From NCBI GenBank assembly GCA_036406675.1, contig DASXAO010000060.1, forward strand, positions 1 through 34,344: a stretch of DNA of 34,344 nucleotides, in the 5' to 3' direction. The translations under genes were made by a program, and so were the position numbers. The notes beneath the pieces were generated by a model that was not told where the DNA came from, searched no databases, and was given only the letters and a program-made list of their open reading frames with translations. This document shows, one piece after another, positions 1 through 6,067 of this stretch (its first letter is position 1; every line of letters starts with the position of its first letter). Source of the DNA: SCGC-AG-212-J23 sp036406675 (GTDB lineage: Bacteria; Pseudomonadota; Gammaproteobacteria; Burkholderiales; SG8-39).

Positions 1-142
1 GGTCTCCCTTGCGGTAGTCGGCCACCAGCAAGAGAGGCTCGAGCTCTGCCCACTGCCCCTGGCTCATGCCTTGCAGCAGCAGGTTCTGGCGCATTTGCAG
101 GCGGATGCTGTTCCGCTGCGGATGGCTGAGGAAGGCCGTCAT
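1..142 (-). CDS. Crp/Fnr-family transcriptional regulator, N-terminal fragment
   Basis: This is the first 47 codons of a gene read leftwards and cut by the window edge, so it has no stop here. The visible protein starts MTAFLSHPQRNSIRLQMRQN and continues to a segment ending ADYRKGD, which has the pattern of the entry to the cyclic-nucleotide-binding beta-barrel in Crp/Fnr-type regulators. The DNA-binding helix-turn-helix would lie outside the window. The gene diverges from oxc across about 105 bases that contain an FNR-like palindrome, so it is the natural candidate regulator of the oxalate operon and possibly of itself. No Shine-Dalgarno sequence precedes the chosen ATG. Family assignment rests on the N-terminal pattern only; ligand and target are unknown. 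Confidence 0.65.
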   Translation of the reverse strand, partial: MTAFLSHPQRNSIRLQMRQNLLLQGMSQGQWAELEPLLLVADYRKGD

Positions 143-162
143 TGGAGGTGGATTTTAGTCGG

Positions 163-178
163 CTTGACCTGAGTCAAG
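163..178. promoter_or_regulatory. FNR/Crp-like operator palindrome
   Basis: Six-base inverted arms CTTGAC and GTCAAG flank a 4-base spacer, giving the TTGA-N6-TCAA core typical of FNR/Anr/Dnr sites. The centre is at 170.5, inside the divergent intergenic region between the Crp/Fnr-type gene and oxc. It lies 21 bases upstream of the regulator's start codon and 70 bases upstream of the oxc ATG. The sequence match is direct; binding is inferred. Confidence 0.6.
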
Positions 179-200
179 GCCGGGGCGCGGGGCCGATTCT

Positions 201-213
201 TACCATAACAGTC
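201..213 (+). promoter_or_regulatory. Candidate oxc promoter (-10 and start region)
   Basis: TACCAT at 201-206 matches four of six bases of a -10 element. A transcript starting near 212 would place the palindrome at 163-178 at about -41.5, the usual position for class II FNR/CRP activation. No good -35 hexamer is present, as expected for an activator-dependent promoter. The start site is inferred from geometry only. Confidence 0.35.
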
Positions 214-247
214 CCTCCGATACCGCAGAAAACCGAGGAGCCCGCTC

Positions 248-1999
248 ATGGGGACTGTCGAACCTCAAGTCGCCGCCGCCAGCCCGTCCACCGACGCGCA
301 ACAGACGACCGATGGCTTTCAGCTGGTCATCGATGCGCTCAAGCTGAACGGGCTTGACACGATCTACGGCCTGCCGGGCATTCCGATCACCGACCTCACG
401 CGCCGGGCGCAGGCCGCCGGAATGCGCGTGCTGTCCTTCCGCCACGAGCAGAGCGCGGGCTACGCCGCCTCGATCGCGGGCTTCCTCACCCAGAAGCCCG
501 GCATCTGCCTCACGGTGTCGGCCCCGGGCTTCCTCAACGGCCTCAACGCCCTCGCGCACGCCACGGTCAACTGCTTTCCGATGATCCTCATCAGCGGCTC
601 GAGCGAGCGCGAGATCGTCGACCTGCAGCAGGGCGACTACGAAGAGCTCGACCAGCTCGCCATCGCCAAGCCCGTCGCCAAGGCCGCCTTCCGGGTGCTG
701 CACGCCGAGGACATCGGCGTCGGCATTGCGCGCGCCATCCGCGCCGCGGTGTCGGGCCGTCCCGGCGGCGTGTATCTCGACCTGCCTGCCAAGCTTTTCG
801 CGCAATCGATCGATTCCGTTTCTGGAAAAAACACGTTAATCAAAGTCGTCGATGCCGCGCCCAAGCAGATTCCGGCGCCTGAGGCGGTCAAGCGCGCCCT
901 CGATCTCCTTAAGGGTGCGAAGAAACCACTCGTCATCCTCGGAAAGGGCGCTGCGTACGCGCAGGCCGATGCCGAAATCAAGGCGCTGGTTGAAAAGACC
1001 GGAATCCCCTATCTGCCGATGTCGATGGCGAAAGGCCTGCTGCCCGACACGCACGAGCAGTGCGCGTCGGCGGCGCGCTCGTTCGTGCTGCCCGCCGCCG
1101 ACGTGGTGATGCTGATCGGCGCGCGCCTCAACTGGCTGCTCTCCCACGGCAAGGGCAAGACCTGGGGCGGGAAAGGGCACAAGGACTGGGGTGGCCAGAA
1201 GTTCATCCAGATCGACATTTCGCCGCAGGAAGCCGACAGCAACGTGCGCATCGACGCGCCGCTGGTGGGCGATATCGGGTCCTGCGTCTCCGCGCTCTTG
1301 AAGGAAGCTGGTTCTCTGTCCAAACCCCCCGCGGAATGGCTGAACGCCGTCGCCGAGAAGAAGAACGGCAACGTCGCCAAGATGGCCGAGACGCTGGCGA
1401 AGAATCCCTCGCCGATGAACTTCCACAGCGCGCTCAACGTGGTGCGCGACATCGTGAAGGCGAACCCGGACGCGATGTTCGTCAACGAGGGCGCCAACGC
1501 GCTCGACTTCACGCGCTCCATCGTCGACATGTACAAGCCGCGGAAGCGCATCGACGTGGGCACCTGGGGCATCATGGGCGTCGGCATGGGCTACTGCGTC
1601 GCCGCCGCGGTGGTGACGAAGCAGCAGGTCATCGCAGTGGAAGGCGACAGCGCCTTCGGCTTCTCCGGCATGGAGGTCGAGACGATCTGCCGCTACGACC
1701 TGCCGGTTTGCATCGTCATCATGAACAACAACGGCGTGTACAAGGGAACCGACCAGGACCCCACCGGGCGCGACCCGGCGCCCACCGTGTTCGTGAAAGG
1801 CGCGCGCTACGACAAGCTGATGGAAGCCTTCGGCGGCGTCGGCGTGAACGCGGCGACGCCGGCCGAGCTGAGGAAGGCCATGGAAGAGGCCGTCCGCTCG
1901 AGGAAGCCCACGCTCATCAACGCAGTCATCGACGAAACGGCGGGTACCGAAAGCGGCCGCATTACCAGCCTGAATCCTTCAGCCGCGAAGAAGAAGTGA
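248..1999 (+). CDS. oxc: Oxalyl-CoA decarboxylase
   Basis: Thiamine-diphosphate enzyme that converts oxalyl-CoA to formyl-CoA and CO2 in cytoplasmic oxalate breakdown. The 583-residue product is near the family's usual length of about 570. It has the oxalyl-CoA decarboxylase signature GIPITDL, the cofactor-activating Glu67 in SFRHEQSAGYAAS, the conserved SGSSEREIVDLQQGDYEE segment, and the GDS...NNNG thiamine-binding motif near the C-terminus (GDSAFGFSG and IVIMNNNGVYKG). The ATG at 248 is preceded by GAGGAG at a good distance. Compared with the Oxalobacter enzyme it has about ten extra N-terminal residues. It is followed after 4 bases by frc, which regenerates its substrate, so the two work as a cycle. 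Expression is probably controlled by the palindrome upstream. Function is secure from sequence similarity across the whole length. Confidence 0.97.
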   Translation: MGTVEPQVAAASPSTDAQQTTDGFQLVIDALKLNGLDTIYGLPGIPITDLTRRAQAAGMRVLSFRHEQSAGYAASIAGFLTQKPGICLTVSAPGFLNGLNALAHATVNCFPMILISGSSEREIVDLQQGDYEELDQLAIAKPVAKAAFRVLHAEDIGVGIARAIRAAVSGRPGGVYLDLPAKLFAQSIDSVSGKNTLIKVVDAAPKQIPAPEAVKRALDLLKGAKKPLVILGKGAAYAQADAEIKALVEKTGIPYLPMSMAKGLLPDTHEQCASAARSFVLPAADVVMLIGARLNWLLSHGKGKTWGGKGHKDWGGQKFIQIDISPQEADSNVRIDAPLVGDIGSCVSALLKEAGSLSKPPAEWLNAVAEKKNGNVAKMAETLAKNPSPMNFHSALNVVRDIVKANPDAMFVNEGANALDFTRSIVDMYKPRKRIDVGTWGIMGVGMGYCVAAAVVTKQQVIAVEGDSAFGFSGMEVETICRYDLPVCIVIMNNNGVYKGTDQDPTGRDPAPTVFVKGARYDKLMEAFGGVGVNAATPAELRKAMEEAVRSRKPTLINAVIDETAGTESGRITSLNPSAAKKK

Positions 2000-2003
2000 A
2001 GCC

Positions 2004-3275
2004 ATGGAAGCTCTGAAAGGTGTACGCATCCTGGACATGACCCACGTCCAGGCCGGCCCTACCTGCTCGCAGCTCCTCGCCTGGATGGGCGCGGACGTGA
2101 TCAAGTTCGAGAACCCGCAGGGCGACGCGACGCGCGGGCAGCTGCGCGACGTGCCGAACGCCGACTCGCTCTACTTCACGATGCTCAACTGCAACAAGCG
2201 CTCGATCACGGTCAACATGAAGACCGCCGAGGGCAAGCAGGTGTTCGTCGATCTGCTGAAGAAGTGCGACATCATCATGGAGAACTTCGGCCCCGGCGTG
2301 CTCGACCGCTTCGGCTTCACCTGGGAGAAGATCCACGAGCTCAACCCGAAGATCGTGATGGGCTCGATCAAGGGCTTCGGCTCGAGCGGCCCCTACAGCG
2401 ACTTCAAGGCCTACGAGAACGTGGCGCAGGCGATGGGCGGCGCGATGAGCACGACCGGCGTGCCCGACGGCGCGCCGTTCGTCACCGGCGCGCAGATCGG
2501 TGACTCGGGCACCGGCCTGCATCTCGCGATCGGGCTGCTCGCGGCGCTGCGGCAGGCCGAGCAGACCGGGCAGGGCCAGTACGTGGAAGTGGCGATGATG
2601 GACGGGGTCATGAACCTGTGCCGCGTCAAGTTCCGCGATCACCAGCGCCTGACGCGCGGCGATCTGGCGGAGTATTCCGTCCCGACGTACAAGGGGATGG
2701 GCGACGTGCCGCGCGCGGGCAACGACTCGGGCGGCGGCCAGCTCGGCAACGCGATCCACTGCAGGCCGCACGGCGCGAACGACTGGCTCTACGTCGTGGT
2801 GCAGGAAGCCGTGTGGGAAGACCTCGGCAAGCGCGTCGGCCCGGAGGTCGGCATGCCGGACATGGCGAGCGACCCGAGGTTCGCGAAGATTTCGGATCGA
2901 AGGAAAAACCAGAACCTGATGTGGACGCTGCTCAACAAATTCGCCGAGAAGTACACCAAGCGCGAGCTGATGGCGATCCTCAACCCGCTCGACGTGCCCT
3001 GCGGCCCGATCATGTCGACCGAGGACCTCGCCACCGACGAGCACGTGCGCGGGCGCGACATGTGGGTGGAGCTCGACCATCCGCAGCGCGGCAAGTGGTT
3101 CAACGTCGGCATGCCGATCAAGCTCTCGGCTTCGCCGGCGCTGATCAAGCGCTCGCCGACGCTGGGTGAGCACACCGACGAGGTCCTGAAAGAAGTCCTG
3201 GGTTACGACGACTCGAGGATCAAGAACCTCAAAGGCGCGGGCGCCTTCAGCGTCCCGCCGAAGAAAGCCGCGTGA
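2004..3275 (+). CDS. frc: Formyl-CoA:oxalate CoA-transferase
   Basis: Class III CoA-transferase that moves CoA from formyl-CoA to oxalate, giving oxalyl-CoA for the upstream decarboxylase and releasing formate. The 423-residue protein matches family length. It opens with LKGVRILDMTHVQAGP and contains MLNCNKRSITVN, the SIKGFGSSGPY loop and Asp167 in the GDSGTG motif, which aligns with catalytic Asp169 of E. coli YfdW/Frc. The start ATG is four bases after the oxc stop. The stop codon overlaps the ATG of the next gene as TGATG, so all three genes are probably co-translated. No oxalate:formate antiporter is present in the window, so oxalate uptake must be encoded elsewhere. Confidence 0.96.
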   Translation: MEALKGVRILDMTHVQAGPTCSQLLAWMGADVIKFENPQGDATRGQLRDVPNADSLYFTMLNCNKRSITVNMKTAEGKQVFVDLLKKCDIIMENFGPGVLDRFGFTWEKIHELNPKIVMGSIKGFGSSGPYSDFKAYENVAQAMGGAMSTTGVPDGAPFVTGAQIGDSGTGLHLAIGLLAALRQAEQTGQGQYVEVAMMDGVMNLCRVKFRDHQRLTRGDLAEYSVPTYKGMGDVPRAGNDSGGGQLGNAIHCRPHGANDWLYVVVQEAVWEDLGKRVGPEVGMPDMASDPRFAKISDRRKNQNLMWTLLNKFAEKYTKRELMAILNPLDVPCGPIMSTEDLATDEHVRGRDMWVELDHPQRGKWFNVGMPIKLSASPALIKRSPTLGEHTDEVLKEVLGYDDSRIKNLKGAGAFSVPPKKAA

Positions 3276-4207
3276 TGAAGATCGCGATCATCGGCCAGCA
3301 GGATTTCGGCAAGGCCGTGCTCGAAGCGTTCCTTGCGCGCGGCGACCAGGTGAGCGCGGTATTCTGCGCGCCTGAGAAGGAAGGCGCCAGGCCCGACGCG
3401 CTGCGCGTTGCCGCCACGGAGAAGGGCCTCAAGGTCCACCAGCTCAAGTCGCTCAAAGGTCCAGAGGCGGTCGAAGCGATGAAGGCGGCGAGCGCCGACA
3501 TCGGCATCATGGCGTTCGTGCTGCAGTTCGCGCCGCAGGAGTTCGTGAAGATCCCGAAGCACGGCACGATCCAGTATCACCCGTCGCTGCTTCCGAAGTA
3601 CCGCGGTCCCTCCTCCATCAACTGGCCGATTTCCCGCGGCGACAGGGAGACCGGGCTCACCATCTTCCGGCCCACCGACGGCCTCGACGAGGGCGCGGTG
3701 ATCCTGCAGAAGCGGACGCCGATCGGAGAGAACGACACGCTGGGCAACGTCTACTTCGAGCGCCTCTTCCCGATGGGGGTCCAGGCGATGCTGGAAGCCG
3801 CCGATTTGGTCACTTCCAACAAGCACAAAGAAGCGCTGCAGGACGAATCGCAGGCGTCCTACGAGGGCTGGTTTCGCGAGGCCGAAGCCCGGGTCAACTG
3901 GTCGAACCACGTGGACTACATCCACAACCTGATCCGGGCGTCCGACCCGGCGCCCGGCGCCTGGACCACGCTGAACGGCGTGAAGCTGCAGCTCTTCGAC
4001 AGCCGCAAGGAGCTCACGCGCACCTTCGGCGCGGTCAAGGGCAAGCTCGGCGAGGTGGTCGAGGTGAAGGACGGCCGCCTCGTCATCACGGCGCAGGGCG
4101 GCCGCATTCACGCCGGCAAGGCGAAGCTCGGCGACGGCAAGAAGCTGGCCGCCGCGGAGCTCGTTTCCTCGGGCCAGGTGAAGCCCGGCGCGACGCTCGG
4201 CCAGTAG
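3275..4207 (+). CDS. Formyltransferase-fold protein, like the 10-formyl-THF hydrolase domain
   Basis: The 310-residue protein begins MKIAIIGQQDFGKAVLEAFL, a formyltransferase N-terminal fold. It matches the N-terminal hydrolase domain of 10-formyltetrahydrofolate dehydrogenase (ALDH1L1) along its length, better than it matches methionyl-tRNA formyltransferase. The catalytic pair is present as His102 in YHPSLLP and Asp138 in GLDEG, 36 residues apart as in the mammalian enzyme. The position two before the His, Asn in Fmt and Ile in ALDH1L1, is Gln100 here. The acyl-carrier and aldehyde-dehydrogenase domains of ALDH1L1 are absent. ATG at 3275 overlaps the frc stop (TGATG), chosen over GTG at 3272. 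Coupling to oxc-frc suggests it handles the formyl unit from formyl-CoA, for example exchange with tetrahydrofolate or release of formate. Fold is secure; substrate is inferred. Confidence 0.8.
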   Translation: MKIAIIGQQDFGKAVLEAFLARGDQVSAVFCAPEKEGARPDALRVAATEKGLKVHQLKSLKGPEAVEAMKAASADIGIMAFVLQFAPQEFVKIPKHGTIQYHPSLLPKYRGPSSINWPISRGDRETGLTIFRPTDGLDEGAVILQKRTPIGENDTLGNVYFERLFPMGVQAMLEAADLVTSNKHKEALQDESQASYEGWFREAEARVNWSNHVDYIHNLIRASDPAPGAWTTLNGVKLQLFDSRKELTRTFGAVKGKLGEVVEVKDGRLVITAQGGRIHAGKAKLGDGKKLAAAELVSSGQVKPGATLGQ

Positions 4208-4418
4208 CCCGTTCTCCTTTTAAGATGCGTTTTCGCGCCGGGCGAGGCCCGCGCGCGCCTAAACATTTGACGCAGCTTAGGTTTGACTGCAAAAATGCCG
4301 TTTATAACGCTGTTTTCAGGCCGTGTTTCAGGCCTATTTAGAGCCGCATAAGAGCCGTCCGTGGGACCCATCAAGGGATGCGCCGGGGGAGCTGAAATGA
4401 GAGTCGGGATGTAGCCGC
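4208..4418. other. Intergenic region with short direct repeat, probable promoter of the signalling operon
   Basis: These 211 bases separate the oxalate operon from the PP2C gene and are visibly more AT-rich than the coding DNA. They hold two TTGAC boxes (4267-4271 and 4283-4287), a TATAAC at 4303-4308 and two copies of TTTCAGGCC (4314-4322 and 4326-4334), 12 bases apart start to start, about one helical turn. The spacing of the TTGAC and TATAAC boxes (14 bases) is too short for a standard sigma-70 promoter, so I cannot name the true start. The long same-strand array downstream makes a promoter here likely. A GC-rich imperfect hairpin at about 4234-4258 has no T-tract and is not called as a terminator. 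Confidence 0.35.
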
Positions 4419-5243
4419 ATGGACCTCGCGCAAGTGCTGGAGATCGCGAGCTGCACCGACCCCGGGATGGTCCGCTCGCACAACGAGGACTCGATCGCGA
4501 CCGACGCCGCCCACGGCCTGGTGGTGCTCGCCGACGGCATGGGCGGCTACAACGCCGGCGAAGTGGCGAGCGGCATGGCGACCAACGTGATCGTCACCGA
4601 GATGCGCCAGGTGCTCGAGAGCACGCAGCCCAACCAGATCGACCCGCGCACCAACCAGACCATCGCGGCGCGGCTGCTGCGCGAGCAGGTGCTGCGGGCG
4701 AACAGCTCCATCTTTCAGGCGGCGCAGAACCAGCCGCAATACGCCGGCATGGGCACCACGCTGGTGGCCTCGCTCTTCTACGACAACCGCGTGCTGGTGG
4801 CGCATCTCGGCGACTCGCGCCTGTATCTCATGCGCGACGGCGAGCTGCGCCAGGTGACGCGCGATCATTCGCTGCTGCAGGAGCAGATCGATTCGGGCCT
4901 GCTCACCGTCGAGCAGGCGAAGAACGCGCAGCACAAGAATCTCGTCACGAAGGCGCTCGGCATCGACCCGAGCGTCGAGCCGGAGATCCACGAATATCCG
5001 ACGCAGACCGGCGACATCTATCTCCTGTGCTCCGACGGGCTGTGCGACATGGTGGAAGACGAGGAGATCGGCGCGACGCTGCGCGCGCTCGGCGCAAACC
5101 TCAAGCTCGCCGCGCAGCAGCTGGTGCAGATGGCCAACGACAACGGCGGCCGCGACAACGTTTCGGTTATACTGGTCCGCGTCCTGCGGGAGTATCCCGG
5201 CGCCCGCGGCGTAATAGCCAAGGTGTTCGCGTGGTTAAAATAA
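4419..5243 (+). CDS. PP2C-family Ser/Thr protein phosphatase
   Basis: Metal-dependent phosphatase that removes phosphate from Ser/Thr residues of cytoplasmic proteins. The 274-residue product has the bacterial PP2C (Stp/PrpC-type) motif series: RSHNEDS (20-25), ADGMGGYNAGE (38-48) with metal-binding Asp39, GMGTTLV, AHLGDSRLY, the TRDHSLLQEQ segment, CSDGLCDMV and RDNVSVILV at the C-terminus. There is no transmembrane segment. It is 22 bases upstream of an FHA protein, and such pairs normally act with a Ser/Thr kinase, but no kinase gene is in the window. It is first in the long plus-strand signalling array. The start is the ATG at 4419; the ribosome site is weak, but the N-terminus fits the family. 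Substrate is unknown; the neighbouring FHA protein is the best guess. Confidence 0.92.
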   Translation: MDLAQVLEIASCTDPGMVRSHNEDSIATDAAHGLVVLADGMGGYNAGEVASGMATNVIVTEMRQVLESTQPNQIDPRTNQTIAARLLREQVLRANSSIFQAAQNQPQYAGMGTTLVASLFYDNRVLVAHLGDSRLYLMRDGELRQVTRDHSLLQEQIDSGLLTVEQAKNAQHKNLVTKALGIDPSVEPEIHEYPTQTGDIYLLCSDGLCDMVEDEEIGATLRALGANLKLAAQQLVQMANDNGGRDNVSVILVRVLREYPGARGVIAKVFAWLK

Positions 5244-5265
5244 CTACTTCCCCCAGGGGAACGCT

Positions 5266-6036
5266 ATGGCGAAACTGATCCTCAGCATGGATGGCCTGGT
5301 GCTCAAGGAGATTCCCTTGAGCAAGGAGCGCACCACCATCGGCCGCAAGCCCCATAACGACATCCAGATCGACAACCTCGCCGTGAGCGGCGAGCACGCC
5401 GTCATCGTCACGATCCTGAACGACTCGTTCCTCGAGGACCTCGGCAGCACCAACGGCACCGTGGTCAACGGCAATCCGATCAAGAAGCACTTCCTGCAGA
5501 ACAACGACGTCATCGAGCTCGGCAAGTACAAGCTCAAGTTCATGGGCGAGGCGGGCGCCTCGGCGGGGGGCGACAAGGCGGATTTCGAGAAGACCATGGT
5601 GCTGCGCCCGCAGTCGGCGCGCCAGAGCGGCGGCGAAGCGCTGCGCTCGGCCCCGGCCGCGCCGCGCGCCGCGGCGATGCCGCAGGCCGCCGCGGCCGCG
5701 ACTGGAATCGCCGACGCCACCAAGACCGTGCCGCCGGCGCCGCCGCCGGCCGCGCCGCGGCCCGCCGGCCAGCCGGTCGGCGCGATCCAGCTCCTCTCCG
5801 GCGCGAACGCCGGCAAGGAGCTCGAGCTCACCAAGCCGCTCACTACTCTCGGCAAGCCGGGAGTGCAGGTCGCCGTTCTGACGCGGCGGCCGCAGGGCTA
5901 CTTCATCACCCACGTCGAGGGCGCCGCGCGCCCCAACGTCAACGGCCAGCAGATCGGCCCGGCGCCGCACGCTCTCAAGGACCACGACGTCATCGAGCTC
6001 GCGGGCGTCAAGATGGAATTCTTCCTGAAGGCCTGA
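5266..6036 (+). CDS. Double-FHA domain protein with a phospho-acceptor-like linker
   Basis: The 256-residue soluble protein has an N-terminal FHA domain (about 1-93) with all phosphothreonine-binding landmarks: Arg27 in IGRKPHNDI, Ser41 and His44 in SGEH, and STNG at 61-64. An Ala/Pro-rich linker (about 98-165) follows. A second, degenerate FHA-like domain (about 166-256) keeps VNGQQIG and the final HDVIELAG strand but lacks the SGEH element. The linker begins with FEKTMVL, where Thr110 resembles the acceptor threonine of TMVL-type motifs in kinase-regulated FHA proteins. It could therefore switch between an open form and one bound to its own phosphothreonine, with the upstream phosphatase resetting it. 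A good ribosome site (AGGGGAA) precedes the ATG. Partners are unknown; cyclase or ATPase neighbours are possible. Confidence 0.9.
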   Translation: MAKLILSMDGLVLKEIPLSKERTTIGRKPHNDIQIDNLAVSGEHAVIVTILNDSFLEDLGSTNGTVVNGNPIKKHFLQNNDVIELGKYKLKFMGEAGASAGGDKADFEKTMVLRPQSARQSGGEALRSAPAAPRAAAMPQAAAAATGIADATKTVPPAPPPAAPRPAGQPVGAIQLLSGANAGKELELTKPLTTLGKPGVQVAVLTRRPQGYFITHVEGAARPNVNGQQIGPAPHALKDHDVIELAGVKMEFFLKA

Positions 6037-6067
6037 AGCCCTGAGACAGCACCTGGCACGGATCGCG

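Noticed and set aside
1962..3173. Long minus-strand ORF opposite frc
   Set aside because: Low-complexity His/Arg/Ala-rich translation, antisense to a full enzyme; an artefact of high GC.
4234..4258. GC-rich hairpin after the oxalate operon
   Set aside because: Stem is imperfect and there is no T-tract, so a terminator cannot be claimed.
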